Positions 9,523 through 19,640 are shown, numbered from the stretch's first letter. The stretch: DNA of 64,000 nt from an uncultured Tateyamaria sp. (GCA_905480645.1 CAJQRC010000009.1:1-64000); one strand, 5' to 3'. Numbers and translations: made by a program. The notes: generated by a model not told the origin, from the letters alone.

Positions 9523-10080
9523 ATGCAGCAGTCTGAATTTCCTGGCTGGCACGGCACTACCATAATTGGTGTCAAAAAAGAGGGCGAAGTTGTTATTGCT
9601 GGTGACGGACAGGTTTCATTAGGACAAACTGTAATAAAAGGAACTGCTCGTAAAGTGCGCCGCCTTTCACCTGGCGGTTTTGATATTGTTGCCGGATTTG
9701 CAGGATCAACAGCCGATGCATTTACTCTTTTAGAAAGACTGGAAACCAAGTTGGAGGCGACCCCAGGACAATTAGCTCGCGCAAGCGTCGAATTAGCCAA
9801 AGACTGGCGCACTGATAAATACCTACAAAAACTCGAAGCAATGCTAATTGTTACAGATGGCGTTGATTTATTTGTAATAACGGGGGCTGGAGACGTATTA
9901 GAACCCGAACACAACGTAGCAGCAATTGGGTCCGGTGGAAATTATGCCTTAGCTGCTGCTAGAGGCTTAATTGATAGCGATCGTGACGCAGAAACTGTTG
10001 CACGAGATGCAATGTCTATAGCAGCAAGTATTTGCGTATATACTAATGGAAACCTTACTGTTGAAAAAATCAGTAGATGA
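9523..10080 (+). CDS. hslV: ATP-dependent protease subunit HslV
   Basis: HslV is the threonine-protease chamber of the HslVU (ClpQY) heat-shock protease. An upstream TTG or ATG is possible, but AGGAG at 9511-9515 places the start at ATG 9523, giving 185 residues and the usual alphaproteobacterial N-terminus [11 protein letters not shown]. Removal of that short propeptide would expose Thr12 of TTIIGV as the nucleophile. [10 protein letters not shown] and the late [14 protein letters not shown] are conserved family segments. It overlaps the following membrane-protein gene by 4 nt. The 284-nt upstream gap is AT-rich, and I found no convincing heat-shock promoter in it. Confidence 0.95.
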   Translation: MQQSEFPGWHGTTIIGVKKEGEVVIAGDGQVSLGQTVIKGTARKVRRLSPGGFDIVAGFAGSTADAFTLLERLETKLEATPGQLARASVELAKDWRTDKYLQKLEAMLIVTDGVDLFVITGAGDVLEPEHNVAAIGSGGNYALAAARGLIDSDRDAETVARDAMSIAASICVYTNGNLTVEKISR

Positions 10081-11138
10081 TTGAGAAGACTGATCTTCAA
10101 GCGTCCGTAAGTGCTGGAATTATTACTGAGGCACAAGCTGCATCTCTCAAAGCACTTTCAGACCAACGCCAAGGCGCCCGTAATGACCTAAACCCAAATG
10201 ATGAGCCGTTTGAACTTTTCCGAGGCTTCAATGAAATTTTCATTGTCATCGGTTTTGCAATATTAACGTCAGGCTGGATTGGAGTAATTACTTTTTTTGT
10301 GCTTCGCAGTACAAACATTCAAAATAGTATTTTTATATCAGCGTCCATAGGTGGTGTAATTATCTGGTTACTTTCTGAGTATTTCATTAAAAAACGAAGA
10401 ATGGTCGCACCAGCTATTACGTTATCTATAATGTTTACAGCCAATTCATTTTATGGTTTGGCGGGCGGTTTATCCGAAATATTTATGGTTTTTCAAGGTG
10501 ATAACAGCAGTCTGGTTCTACCTTTGCTTTTAGCTACTATCACCATGTTAATATACTGGTTCCGGTTTAAGGTACCGTTAGTACTTGCTATAGTGGCCAT
10601 CTTATCTTTTGCAGTTGCTATTTTAATTGCTGCACATACAAACGAAGCACCTGATAGCATTCGCGACCTGTTTTTATTATCTGCAAACGGGCCTTTCGCA
10701 CTAATTACTCTAATTATTGGAGTAATTGTTTTCATCATTGCAATGTTATTTGATATGTCTGATCCACATCGTGTAACGCGTCGCGCAGCAAATGGTTTTT
10801 GGTTACATGTTGTTGCTGCACCTGCACTTGTTAACACTGTAGCGCTAACACTGCTTAAACCTGAAAGTATATTGTCTAATTGTCTGTTAATTATTGTTAT
10901 GATCTGTTTTGCAGTAATAGCCATTGTAATTGATCGCAGATCTTTTTTAATAGCAGCTATTGGGTATATTGTCGTATTATCTGCAACAGTATTTGATGAT
11001 GGGAATAAATTTTTTATCGTCTTATTTCTTGGTGCTTTTCTTATCTTTTTAGGAGCACGGTGGGAGATAATCCGTGCTCGATTATTACAATTCTTGCCTA
11101 AATTTATCCCAAAAAATAGGTTACCTCCTTCAATTTAA
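10077..11138 (+). CDS. Polytopic membrane protein between hslV and hslU, DUF2157-like
   Basis: A 353-residue protein: a soluble N-terminal segment of about 60 residues ([18 protein letters not shown], resembling the start of DUF2157 proteins), then roughly ten hydrophobic segments, and a short basic C-terminus ([11 protein letters not shown]). It starts inside the hslV stop codon, so it is translationally coupled to the protease gene. I recall a membrane protein in this slot in other Rhodobacteraceae, but no function is known to me. A role in membrane-protein quality control with HslVU would be speculation based only on location. Confidence 0.8.
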   Translation: MIEKTDLQASVSAGIITEAQAASLKALSDQRQGARNDLNPNDEPFELFRGFNEIFIVIGFAILTSGWIGVITFFVLRSTNIQNSIFISASIGGVIIWLLSEYFIKKRRMVAPAITLSIMFTANSFYGLAGGLSEIFMVFQGDNSSLVLPLLLATITMLIYWFRFKVPLVLAIVAILSFAVAILIAAHTNEAPDSIRDLFLLSANGPFALITLIIGVIVFIIAMLFDMSDPHRVTRRAANGFWLHVVAAPALVNTVALTLLKPESILSNCLLIIVMICFAVIAIVIDRRSFLIAAIGYIVVLSATVFDDGNKFFIVLFLGAFLIFLGARWEIIRARLLQFLPKFIPKNRLPPSI

Positions 11139-11406
11139 GTAAATTTTTAGTGGGCTGATCTACTTTAGCACGAGACAGTTGTGAAGAATACAATAACTAT
11201 AGTTGCCAACATACTGCTTCAAAATTGATATTTACATTGTTCAGATCAAACTAGGAAAGTTATAATTGTAAAGAATAACTATATACTATTTAACTTTGCC
11301 CATCACAGATGAAAAAATCTTATAAATGTTTTCTTTTAATACGGTTGTTTTTTCTTTCATTCTGCATAATTAAGAAACCTCTTTTAAAAACAAGATCGGC
11401 TGTATT

Positions 11407-12714
11407 TTGACTGACCTAACTCCTCGTGAAATAGTCTCTGAACTTGACAGGTTCATTATTGGGCAGGCAGATGCCAAACGCGCCGTTGCAGTTGCTTTAA
11501 GAAGTAGGTGGCGGCGTAAACAGTTAAACGATGATTTGCGTGATGAAGTATTCCCAAAAAATATTTTAATGATTGGCCCTACCGGTGTTGGTAAAACTGA
11601 AATTAGTCGACGCCTTGCTAAATTAGCGAGAGCACCTTTCTTAAAGGTTGAGGCCACTAAATTCACCGAAGTTGGCTATGTTGGGCGCGACGTGGAACAA
11701 ATAATACGTGATCTGGTTGATAGCGCCATTTCTATGACCCGAGATTTAATGCGCGATGAAGTTAAAACCAACGCTAGAACTGCAGCTGAAGAGCGCGTCA
11801 TTGATGTCATTGCTGGTAACGATGCACGAGAGGGTACACGTGAAATGTTTCGAAAGAAGCTTCGCTCTGGTGAATTAGATGACACAATAATCGAATTAGA
11901 CGTAGCAGACACATCCAATCCTTTTCCCACTATGGATATCCCTGGCCAGCCTGGCGGGGGCATGGGAATGATGAATTTGGGCGATTTATTTGGTAAAGCA
12001 ATGGGTGCTCGTACAATTAGAAAACGGTTAACAGTCTCCCAAAGTTATGATGTTTTAATTGGAGAAGAGGCCGATAAACTGTTGGATGACGAAACTGTAA
12101 CTAAAAGTGCTCTTGAATCTGTTCAAGATAATGGAATTGTTTTTCTTGATGAAATTGACAAAGTCTGTGCGCGCTCTGATGCTCGCGGTGGTGATGTTAG
12201 TCGCGAAGGTGTGCAACGAGATCTTTTACCACTTATTGAAGGTACGACAGTTAATACAAAACATGGTCCGGTTAAAACAGATCATATCCTGTTCATTGCA
12301 TCTGGAGCATTTCACATTGCTAAACCATCTGATTTGTTGCCAGAGTTACAAGGTCGGTTACCAATAAGAGTTGAACTAAGAGCCCTCACAGAAGACGATT
12401 TTATTCGAATTCTTACTGAAACTGATAATGCCTTAACCCTACAATATTCATCTTTAATGGCAACTGAAGGTGTTACGATTATCTTTGAACCTGAAGGCAT
12501 TAGAGCTTTAGCTCGCATTGCTGCAGAGGTTAACCAAACTGTTGAAAATATAGGTGCCCGACGCCTTTATACAGTCTTAGAGCGTGTATTTGAAGAACTG
12601 TCTTTTACGGCGCCTGATCGTGATGGAGAATCCATTACTGTTAACACCAAATTTGTAGAGGAACATTTAGGTGAGCTTGCACGATCCACAGATTTAAGCC
12701 GGTATGTACTTTAA
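11407..12714 (+). CDS. hslU: ATP-dependent protease ATPase subunit HslU
   Basis: AAA+ unfoldase that feeds substrates to HslV. The 435-residue protein has Walker [10 protein letters not shown], Walker B VFLDEIDK and the C-terminal sensor-2 region [15 protein letters not shown], and ends in the short hydrophobic tail (SRYVL) that inserts into HslV in this family. The only start that gives the family N-terminus [10 protein letters not shown] is TTG 11407. An in-frame stop lies at 11371-11373, no ATG or GTG lies between, and no clear Shine-Dalgarno is present. It is separated from the preceding gene by 268 nt. Confidence 0.95.
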   Translation: MTDLTPREIVSELDRFIIGQADAKRAVAVALRSRWRRKQLNDDLRDEVFPKNILMIGPTGVGKTEISRRLAKLARAPFLKVEATKFTEVGYVGRDVEQIIRDLVDSAISMTRDLMRDEVKTNARTAAEERVIDVIAGNDAREGTREMFRKKLRSGELDDTIIELDVADTSNPFPTMDIPGQPGGGMGMMNLGDLFGKAMGARTIRKRLTVSQSYDVLIGEEADKLLDDETVTKSALESVQDNGIVFLDEIDKVCARSDARGGDVSREGVQRDLLPLIEGTTVNTKHGPVKTDHILFIASGAFHIAKPSDLLPELQGRLPIRVELRALTEDDFIRILTETDNALTLQYSSLMATEGVTIIFEPEGIRALARIAAEVNQTVENIGARRLYTVLERVFEELSFTAPDRDGESITVNTKFVEEHLGELARSTDLSRYVL

Positions 12715-12849
12715 AGTTTTGCATTTAACATGCTGACGGTAAATATTTTATGTTTGAAAATTTCAATATCTACCTTTTGAAATAAACACTAACTTCGATA
12801 TAAATTCTTTTACGTTTAAGAAAATAACGTTCTTTTAGAAAGCCTTCCG

Positions 12850-14091
12850 TTGGTAAATACATTCCAGCCTCGTCTGGTAACATTTTTGAGTCAAAACAGC
12901 CGCTGGCTTGCAGCGGGCGGGTTACTTACGTTTCTATCATCTTTTGGGCAAACATCTTTCATTTCAATCTTTGCTGCCCAAATACAATCCGACTTTAACT
13001 TAACTCATGGAAATTGGGGTGCAATCTACTCAGTTGGAACAGCGGCGTCAGCAGCCGTTATGATTTGGGCAGGTAGCTTAACAGATCATTGGCGAGCCAG
13101 AAGCCTTGGTATCATGGTATTAACGTTATTAGCTGCATCGTGCCTAGCAATGGCCATCAACCCATTAGCAGGTTTATTGCCATTCGTGATATTTGCATTG
13201 CGCCTAACTGGCCAGGGTATGTGTAGTCAAATTGCTGTTGTTTCAATGGCTCGCTGGTTTGTCGCAACAAGGGGAAAAGCATTAGCAATTGCGACACTTG
13301 GATTTTCAATTGGTGAAGCTGTATTGCCAATCACATTTGTTGCTTTGCTAACTATTATACCTTGGCGGTCGCTTTGGATTGTTGCAGCAGTTATCGCAAT
13401 TTTTTCTATTCCTATATTGCTGAAGCTATTGCGTACCGAACGCACTCCTCAGTCAATGGCATCAGATAATCAACATTCTGGTATGCTAGGCCAGCATTGG
13501 GACCGTAAAAGTACATTATTTCATCCATTATTTTGGTTGGTAGTACCTGCGATACTTGGAATATCCGCCTTTAATACCGCCTTTTTCTTCCATCAAGTTT
13601 ATTTTGCTGAAGTTAAAGGGTGGTCTCATCTTGCAATTGTTTCACTTTTCCCAGTTTATACTGTTGTCGGAATTATTGCGATGTTCATATCTGGCATGGC
13701 GTTAGATCGCTTTGGTACCTCCAGATTAATGCCTATTTATCAACTTCCTATGATTTTTGCATTTCTGATTTTTGCAAAATCCACATCATTATTTCAGTTA
13801 AGTGTTGGATTTGTTTTTCTTGCCATTTCAAGTGGAGCGAACTCGACTATACCAACCGCTTTTTGGGCAGAGTTTTTTGGAACACGCTATATCGGATCAA
13901 TCAAAGCAATGGCCACCGCTGTTATGGTGCTGGGGTCTGCTATTGGCCCTGGCTTAACTGGCTTATTAATTGATTTTAAAATAGATATAACTATGCAGTA
14001 TATTGGCGTGGCTGTTTATTTTATAATCGCGAGCCTTCTAGTAACAGTAGGTATTCATCATTCCAAAAAAGACTTACCGAACTTTCTTTAA
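12850..14091 (+). CDS. Major facilitator superfamily permease
   Basis: A 413-residue inner-membrane transporter with about 12 hydrophobic segments. The MFS loop 2-3 motif appears as GSLTDHWRAR near residue 78, and a comparable GMALDRFGTSR follows in the second half. The substrate cannot be read from the sequence. TTG 12850 is used because the first in-frame ATG lies after the first two membrane segments. It converges on the Smr gene, and the two coding regions overlap by 18 nt tail to tail, leaving no room for a separate terminator. Confidence 0.85.
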   Translation: MVNTFQPRLVTFLSQNSRWLAAGGLLTFLSSFGQTSFISIFAAQIQSDFNLTHGNWGAIYSVGTAASAAVMIWAGSLTDHWRARSLGIMVLTLLAASCLAMAINPLAGLLPFVIFALRLTGQGMCSQIAVVSMARWFVATRGKALAIATLGFSIGEAVLPITFVALLTIIPWRSLWIVAAVIAIFSIPILLKLLRTERTPQSMASDNQHSGMLGQHWDRKSTLFHPLFWLVVPAILGISAFNTAFFFHQVYFAEVKGWSHLAIVSLFPVYTVVGIIAMFISGMALDRFGTSRLMPIYQLPMIFAFLIFAKSTSLFQLSVGFVFLAISSGANSTIPTAFWAEFFGTRYIGSIKAMATAVMVLGSAIGPGLTGLLIDFKIDITMQYIGVAVYFIIASLLVTVGIHHSKKDLPNFL

Positions 14092-14664
14092 ATAAACGTA
14101 ATATGCGCCACCACCTCCGTGACGAACATGGGCCTGCGTTACCTGCAATATAGCCAAAGACAAAGGGGGATTGTTAAGCCACTGAGGCACTTGGTGACGT
14201 AATACGCCAATCCTTACAGGTATTGGACCTCCATCATCACGCTGCTTACCTTTGCCTGTCACAACTAGAACCAATCTTTTGCCTTGGCTCTGCGCGCTTA
14301 AAATGAATCTTGTAAGAACAGGGTGTGCACGCTCCAATGTCATCCCATGTAAATCAATTTTTCCTTCTGGACGAAGTTTACCCCGCATCAACCTCGCATA
14401 TGCTTTACGGTCCATGCTAATTTTTCTACCAGCTACCTGTTCACTCACAGACATTGCAAGATCAAGATGAACAAGTTGCTTGTTTACGAGCCCTGAAAAG
14501 GTTTTTGGAACAAAATCAACCTTTGGTTTTTCAAGGTTGGATATTTTTATTGGCGTTACAAAGTTATCTGATTTGACTAGTTTATTAAAACGTATTTGAT
14601 CAGTTTTTTCAGTTGCTTTACGCCAGAGTTCTTCTTCATCTGGACGTAATCTTCGGCGCCTCAT
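14074..14664 (-). CDS. Smr-domain protein (MutS2 C-terminal-like)
   Basis: A 196-residue protein with a charged N-terminus (MRRRRLRPDEEELWRKATE) and a C-terminal Smr domain, recognised by IDLHGMTLERA, VVTGKG and the terminal HGGGGAYYVYLK. Stand-alone Smr proteins are nicking nucleases or RNA-binding factors, sometimes in ribosome rescue; which applies here is unknown. Its start overlaps the mltA stop by 4 nt. The mltA-smr pair next to a Tim44-like gene near the replication origin is an order I recall from Rhodobacterales. Confidence 0.88.
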   Translation of the reverse strand: MRRRRLRPDEEELWRKATEKTDQIRFNKLVKSDNFVTPIKISNLEKPKVDFVPKTFSGLVNKQLVHLDLAMSVSEQVAGRKISMDRKAYARLMRGKLRPEGKIDLHGMTLERAHPVLTRFILSAQSQGKRLVLVVTGKGKQRDDGGPIPVRIGVLRHQVPQWLNNPPLSLAILQVTQAHVRHGGGGAYYVYLKKVR

Positions 14665-15719
14665 ATCGCACCATCAGGAAGTAAAGCATATGCTTGTTGA
14701 ATTGGCATCAATACCATCATTTTTCCTGTATCACGTAATTTTCCTGCAGCCATACCAGCAACATCACCAGTACCATAAAAAATATCTGCGCGCTGCGCTC
14801 CTTTAACCGCAGATCCAGTATCTTGGGCTATCATCAAACTTCTAAGTGGATTTTCACCATCTTTTTCAATCCATACTGGAGCACCAAGCGGTACAAATTT
14901 AGGATCAACTGCCACAGTACGCATTTTTGTAATCGATCTATTCATTGCACCCCGAGGGCCACGTTCTGGCGCAAGATCATTTATTTCTCTAAAAAAAACA
15001 TATGATGGGCTATGATACAATAACTCTTTACCTTTAATAGGGTTACGCCGTACCCAATTCTTAATAACCTGAGCACTAACTTGATGAGGCTCATATACAC
15101 CACGTTTTACTAACTCCGTACCAATAGAACGGTAATCATGGCCATTAGCACCGGCATAACCAACTCGTAAGGTTTGGCCGCTAGGTAATCGAATACGCCC
15201 AGAGCCTTGAATTTGTAAAAAGAACAATTCAACTGGATCATCAACCCAAGCTATTTCAAGATTACGACCATTCATGACATTAGTTTCAAGAATTTGTCGT
15301 CGAGAAAACCAAGGGCGCGATATGAGAGCCTCTTTAGGCAGTGCATATACTGGATAACGATAACTACTGGTTTCAGTTAAAGAACCCTTTAACTCAGGTT
15401 CAAAATAGCCTGTAAATAGTGGTATTTTACCATCTTCAATTAGAACTGGTCGAAAAAACAGTTCAAAAAAGACCTTAGCTTCCGGTTTATCTTTTGCTAG
15501 TTTACAAAGTACTTCCCAAATCGGCTCAGCCATATCACTGCAAGTATTTAGAAAAGCTGCCAAGGCAGCCGCATGGTTATCCTGTTTCCACCCGTCGAGA
15601 GTTGTGTAGTCCATAACTGTATATTTTATTTCGGCTTCAGCATATTGAATCATAAAGCCGATTATACAAAGGACACTAAGACTTTTCTGGACTATGCGTC
15701 TGTAGACACCAACAACCAA
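14661..15719 (-). CDS. mltA: Membrane-bound lytic transglycosylase MltA
   Basis: MltA cleaves the MurNAc-GlcNAc bond of peptidoglycan with anhydro-MurNAc formation. The 352-residue protein has an N-terminal hydrophobic signal (KSLSVLCIIGFMIQYAEA), a central MltA barrel with LFTGYFEPEL and FFLQIQGSGRI, and a C-terminal 3D domain with IAQDTGSAVKGAQRADIFYG. No lipobox is evident, so it may be periplasmic rather than outer-membrane anchored. The TTG start at 15719 lies 28 nt inside the Tim44-like gene and is uncertain. It is one end of a tight minus-strand cluster. Confidence 0.9.
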   Translation of the reverse strand: MVVGVYRRIVQKSLSVLCIIGFMIQYAEAEIKYTVMDYTTLDGWKQDNHAAALAAFLNTCSDMAEPIWEVLCKLAKDKPEAKVFFELFFRPVLIEDGKIPLFTGYFEPELKGSLTETSSYRYPVYALPKEALISRPWFSRRQILETNVMNGRNLEIAWVDDPVELFFLQIQGSGRIRLPSGQTLRVGYAGANGHDYRSIGTELVKRGVYEPHQVSAQVIKNWVRRNPIKGKELLYHSPSYVFFREINDLAPERGPRGAMNRSITKMRTVAVDPKFVPLGAPVWIEKDGENPLRSLMIAQDTGSAVKGAQRADIFYGTGDVAGMAAGKLRDTGKMMVLMPIQQAYALLPDGAI

Positions 15720-16351
15720 TTTGGGTTATCTGCCCCCATAATGCGTACAAAAGACCAGGTATCTTTTTGTTTTTTCACTTTGGTTGGGCCCCCCTCAACG
15801 ATATTTCCTTCCTGGTCCCATACTGTTAAATTCAATTCTGCAGCAAACCTGATTGTTAACTCGGCTTCATTAGTAGCCTTATTAAAGGTTGCGTCTAAGA
15901 GCTTAGTTTCGCTCACTCCAATAAATACAGCTTCAATTTTGAGGCCTTGATCTTCTCGAGCAGCCACTCCATTAACAAAAGACTCATAAATATCTTCCGA
16001 TAATAACGGTTGAATTTCTGAAAGGTTTCCTTGTTCAAATCCCATAACAATCATTTCGTAGGCACCGCGTGCACCCTGCAGGAAATCAGTAACATCAAAC
16101 GAAGTTTCAATACGTTTCATTGATGTCAAAGCTTGTGCTGCTTTGCTGTCTTCAGGTACATGGTCAATGATATCTAAATCAGGACCTCCTTCGATAACCT
16201 CTAACTCAGGTTTAATTTGGCTATTAGGCTCTAATTTAGGAAGTTGCGGTTTTTCAAATCCGTCCCGTGACCCTAACACATTTTTTAATCTTAAGATTAA
16301 AAAAATAGCTATTCCGGCTAGGACTAATAACTGAATCAGCGGAGAGTTCAT
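15692..16351 (-). CDS. Tim44/TimA-like membrane-anchored protein
   Basis: A 219-residue protein with an N-terminal membrane anchor (SPLIQLLVLAGIAIFLILRL), a variable linker rich in E, P and Q, and a C-terminal Tim44-type domain with FLQGARGAYEMIV and the ending of the form KVKKQKDTWSFVR. Mitochondrial Tim44 tethers Hsp70 to the import channel; the bacterial relatives have been proposed as inner-membrane adaptors, but their role is not settled. It is divergent from fxsA and overlaps mltA. Confidence 0.85.
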   Translation of the reverse strand: MNSPLIQLLVLAGIAIFLILRLKNVLGSRDGFEKPQLPKLEPNSQIKPELEVIEGGPDLDIIDHVPEDSKAAQALTSMKRIETSFDVTDFLQGARGAYEMIVMGFEQGNLSEIQPLLSEDIYESFVNGVAAREDQGLKIEAVFIGVSETKLLDATFNKATNEAELTIRFAAELNLTVWDQEGNIVEGGPTKVKKQKDTWSFVRIMGADNPNWLLVSTDA

Positions 16352-16467
16352 TTTTACCTCATTAAGCGCGCTTGGGTAGCGTGACCCTATAAGTTAATCT
16401 ATGTAGGGGGTAGGTCAGGCCAAGTCCACCACAGCTCTGAAAAGAATGACAAGAGAGGATATCGTCT

Positions 16468-16944
16468 ATGTGGTTATTTATAGCATTTATTGCTATTCCA
16501 TTAATCGAAATTGTTCTTTTTATCCAAGTTGGTGGAGCGATAGGCTTACCGTCAACTTTATTAATAGTGATTTTTACTGCTATTTTAGGTACTTTCCTAC
16601 TAAAAAATCAAGGCTCTCAGGCATTTTCGCGTATTACATCGTCATTCCAAAAACTAACTGACCCAAGTGAGGCACTTGCTAATGGGGCAATGATTATTTT
16701 TGCAGGTGCACTTTTACTTACACCTGGTTTCCTCACTGATATAATTGGACTTTCTTTGCTAATACCTTATGTCCGATTAATGGTCTTTAAATGGGTCAGA
16801 TCTCGACTAAACATTAACAAATTCACATCAAACCAAAATAGAAACCCACACAACAATCAAGAAAATGTAATAGATGGCGAATATTTTGATGTTTCACAGG
16901 AAAAGGGAGGAAACAAAAATCCGTCAGGTTGGACTAAGGATTGA
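16468..16944 (+). CDS. fxsA: FxsA family membrane protein
   Basis: A 158-residue inner-membrane protein with three to four hydrophobic segments and the family sequence PLIEIVLFIQVGGAIG near the start and LLTPGFLTDIIGLSLLIP in the middle, followed by a basic, Asn-rich cytoplasmic tail. In E. coli FxsA suppresses F-exclusion of phage T7; its normal role is unclear. It is divergent from the Tim44-like gene and lies 61 nt before secB, so the two may share a promoter in the 16352-16467 gap. Confidence 0.9.
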   Translation: MWLFIAFIAIPLIEIVLFIQVGGAIGLPSTLLIVIFTAILGTFLLKNQGSQAFSRITSSFQKLTDPSEALANGAMIIFAGALLLTPGFLTDIIGLSLLIPYVRLMVFKWVRSRLNINKFTSNQNRNPHNNQENVIDGEYFDVSQEKGGNKNPSGWTKD

Positions 16945-17005
16945 GACCCGTTAATCAAGGTGTTACGAGATACCCAAATTTGATGATCTCTTGGAGTATT
17001 ATAAA

Positions 17006-17494
17006 TTGGCAAAAGAAGAAAAAACTACGCCTCCAGCACCGCAAATGCGCGTTCTAGGTCAATTCATTCGCGATATGTCATTTGAGAATATAATGGCACA
17101 AAAAGGTGGTGCGCCAGAAATGCAGCCTGATGTTCAGGTGCAAGTGAATCTTGACGCAAAAAAAAGATCACAGGAAAACCAGTTTGAATCATCAATAAAA
17201 CTTAACGTAACGTCTAAAGATAAAGAAAGCGGTTCCGTTTTATTTGTTTTAGAGATTGATTATGTTGGTATGTTTTTCATTGATAACATTCCAGATGCTC
17301 AAATGCATCCATTCTTATTAATTGAATGTCCTAGAATGATTTTTCCATTTCTCAGGCGGGTGGTTAGCGATATAACTAGAGATGGTGGATTTCCACCACT
17401 CAACCTAGAAAATATCGACTTTGTATCCTTATATCGCAATGAAATTAATAAAAGGCAGGCAGAAGATGCGCCAGCCGATAAAACTTTAAATTAA
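17006..17494 (+). CDS. secB: Protein-export chaperone SecB
   Basis: SecB keeps precursor proteins unfolded and hands them to SecA. TTG 17006 is chosen because GGAG at 16993-16996 lies 9 nt before it and it gives the usual MAKEEK N-terminus. An upstream TTG at 16991 would add five residues but overlaps that ribosome-binding site. The 162-residue protein carries the family core QMRVLGQFIRDMSFEN, the CPRMIFPFLRRVVSDITRDGGFPP segment and a short acidic tail. A strong hairpin follows the stop, ending this unit. Confidence 0.95.
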   Translation: MAKEEKTTPPAPQMRVLGQFIRDMSFENIMAQKGGAPEMQPDVQVQVNLDAKKRSQENQFESSIKLNVTSKDKESGSVLFVLEIDYVGMFFIDNIPDAQMHPFLLIECPRMIFPFLRRVVSDITRDGGFPPLNLENIDFVSLYRNEINKRQAEDAPADKTLN

Positions 17495-17508
17495 ATGTTC
17501 GTATTATT

Positions 17509-17540
17509 ACTCGGTAGCTGGGCTACCGAGTTTATTATTT
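17509..17540 (+). terminator. Intrinsic terminator after secB
   Basis: ACTCGGTAGC (17509-17518) and GCTACCGAGT (17522-17531) form a perfect 10-bp stem with a 3-nt loop, followed by the T-rich run TTATTATTT. It lies between the convergent secB and dnaQ genes. The hairpin could serve both strands, but the T-rich tail favours the plus-strand direction. Confidence 0.85.
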
Positions 17541-18218
17541 CCAAAGTGTAGTATTGCCAAGTTTGCGGATAAATTCCTCGTGTGCTTTTTTTTCTATATC
17601 AGAGATTCTAGATCTTAATGGCAAAGAACGCTCAGGTAAGGTCCAATCTGATTCTGGATGCAACCCGGTTGATTGATTAAAGGCTGTGGATAAAGCAAAG
17701 TCAGGTTGTCTTCCTCCTATTAGTTCCAAGTAAACCTCGGCAAGAATTTCGCTATCCAGGAGAGCACCGTGCAATGTTCTCGAAGAATTATCTATTGCAA
17801 AACGACGACATAATGCATCTAACGAAGCAGGAGAACCAGGAAAACGCCGTCGAGCAATATCCAAAGTATCGATTGCTTGATCTTTAGGCAGCTGAGGCAG
17901 ATTTATAGACGCTAGCTCAGCATTTAAAAATTTCATATCAAATGCAGCATTATGAATTATTAGCTTAGTATCACCAATAAAATTTAAGAATTTATTTGCA
18001 ATTTCAGCAAACTTTGGCTTTCCACGAAGAAAATCGCTACTAAGGCCATGAACATCAAAAGCTTCTTGTGGTATATCCCGTTGAGGATCTATGTATTCAT
18101 GGAAAACATTTTCTGTAGGTACATGACGCACAAGTTCAATAGCTCCAATCTCAACTATTTTATGTCCTGAAAAAGGATCTAAACCTGTAGTTTCCGTATC
18201 TAAAACGATTTCACGCAT
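17535..18218 (-). CDS. dnaQ: DNA polymerase III epsilon subunit (3'-5' proofreading exonuclease)
   Basis: The proofreading exonuclease of the replicative polymerase. The 227-residue protein has the DEDDh exonuclease motifs: VLDTETTGLDP at the N-terminus (Exo I), IIHNAAFDMKFLN (Exo II) and LHGALLDSEILAEVYL (Exo III, with the catalytic His and Asp). It overlaps the start of coaE by 8 nt in a minus-strand operon with coaE, aroE and maf; the same cluster flanks the Caulobacter origin. Confidence 0.95.
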   Translation of the reverse strand: MREIVLDTETTGLDPFSGHKIVEIGAIELVRHVPTENVFHEYIDPQRDIPQEAFDVHGLSSDFLRGKPKFAEIANKFLNFIGDTKLIIHNAAFDMKFLNAELASINLPQLPKDQAIDTLDIARRRFPGSPASLDALCRRFAIDNSSRTLHGALLDSEILAEVYLELIGGRQPDFALSTAFNQSTGLHPESDWTLPERSLPLRSRISDIEKKAHEEFIRKLGNTTLWK

Positions 18219-18804
18219 TTTTTATTTTTTTCCTAATTTCTTTTAATATTTCTTGTGCTTGGATTTGAGCATGAACGATAGTATCGGTCTTTATTGTATA
18301 ATCTGCTAATTCACATTTAGTTGTATTGAGCATTTGATTATCAAGAATGATAAGAAATTCTGAATGCGAAAGATTGCCTCTATTTAAAACACGGTCTTTC
18401 TGAATATCAGTTGATACGTACACACAGACAGTCGCATCCAATAGTGTTTCTGCGTTTTTTTCAAATAACAGAGGTATATCTAAAACAATTATATCTGACT
18501 TTGATTTTTCGATGGATATTTTTCGATCTTCAAAGACTAAAGGATGAATTACAGCTTCGATTTGAGAAAGAGCATTTGTGTCATTCGCTATAATACTTTT
18601 TAAAACGGAGCGTGAAACTTCACCATCAATAATCGCTTCTGGAAAAATAGCGGCTATCGGTGCAACACCAGCGCCTGCAGAAGAATATAACCGATGAACT
18701 GCTTCATCTGCGTCCCATAAATCACAACCTAAATTTACAAAAATTTGCGCCGTGGTGGATTTACCCATTCCGATTGACCCTGTTAAACCAAGTTTAAAAG
18801 TCAT
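18211..18804 (-). CDS. coaE: Dephospho-CoA kinase
   Basis: CoaE phosphorylates the 3'-hydroxyl of dephospho-CoA in the last step of CoA synthesis. The 197-residue protein has the P-loop LTGSIGMGKST, the substrate motif WDADEAVHRLY, and VLDIPLLFE, all typical of the family. It overlaps aroE upstream by 4 nt and dnaQ downstream by 8 nt, so the four genes from maf to dnaQ are probably one transcript. Confidence 0.96.
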   Translation of the reverse strand: MTFKLGLTGSIGMGKSTTAQIFVNLGCDLWDADEAVHRLYSSAGAGVAPIAAIFPEAIIDGEVSRSVLKSIIANDTNALSQIEAVIHPLVFEDRKISIEKSKSDIIVLDIPLLFEKNAETLLDATVCVYVSTDIQKDRVLNRGNLSHSEFLIILDNQMLNTTKCELADYTIKTDTIVHAQIQAQEILKEIRKKIKNA

Positions 18805-19631
18805 TGTAATGCTATAGCACGGGTATCGTTATCTACTGTCGGCCGTAATCCAAACCATCGTTCAAATCCTGGAACGGCTTGGTGCAATAACATTCCCAAC
18901 CCATCGATTGTAACGCAACCAATCTGTCTAGCAGTTGTAAGTAAGTCTGTCTCTAATGGAGTGTAAACAAGATCTGTCACAATTGTATTTATGGATAGCC
19001 CATCTAACGGTATCCGCATTTCCTTTTTTCCAACCATTCCAAGAGCAGTGGTATTTACAACTAAGGCAGAACCTTCAAGAATATTACCTGCTTGAACCCA
19101 GTCGATAACTTTCACTCGGTTTCCGAAATTTTCAGCAAGACTTTCTGCTCTAATTTTAGTTCTATTTGTTAACAAAATCTCTGGCACTCCAGAATCAAGC
19201 AAGGAAGAAATTACAGCCCTTGCTGCGCCACCAGCACCCAAAACGGTTGCAGGCCCAGCCGAGGGATTCCAGTTTGGTGCACCACTTTTTAAATTCTCTA
19301 AAAAGCCATATCCGTCTGTATTATCAGCATGAATCTTGCCATCTTTACGGAAAATTAATGTATTAGCTGCACCAATTAAAGTGGCCCTATCTGTAACTAA
19401 ATCAGCTAATTCAAGCACAGTCTCTTTATGAGGAATTGTGATGTTAACTCCAACAAAACCAGCTTTAGGCAGAACTTTCAATACTTCTTTCAAATTTGAA
19501 GTATTCACATCCATTGGTATATATGCCCCAGCTATATTATATTTTTTAAGCCAATACCCATGAATTTCTGGAGATTTACTATGCGCAATCGGTGTTCCAA
19601 TAACACCCGCAAGTGGGATTTTATTTGTCAT
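18801..19631 (-). CDS. aroE: Shikimate dehydrogenase
   Basis: AroE reduces 3-dehydroshikimate to shikimate with NADPH in the aromatic amino-acid pathway. The 276-residue protein has the substrate-binding HSKSPEIHGYWL, the catalytic-lysine region NITIPHKE, the dinucleotide-binding GAGGAARAV and the late GLGMLLHQAVPGFERWFG. It begins 9 nt after the maf stop and overlaps coaE by 4 nt. Confidence 0.96.
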   Translation of the reverse strand: MTNKIPLAGVIGTPIAHSKSPEIHGYWLKKYNIAGAYIPMDVNTSNLKEVLKVLPKAGFVGVNITIPHKETVLELADLVTDRATLIGAANTLIFRKDGKIHADNTDGYGFLENLKSGAPNWNPSAGPATVLGAGGAARAVISSLLDSGVPEILLTNRTKIRAESLAENFGNRVKVIDWVQAGNILEGSALVVNTTALGMVGKKEMRIPLDGLSINTIVTDLVYTPLETDLLTTARQIGCVTIDGLGMLLHQAVPGFERWFGLRPTVDNDTRAIALQ

Positions 19632-19640
19632 AATTTTAAA

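Noticed and set aside
12107-12367. 86-codon plus-strand ORF inside hslU
   Set aside because: Out-of-frame shadow of the conserved HslU ATPase; no independent ribosome-binding site or family features.
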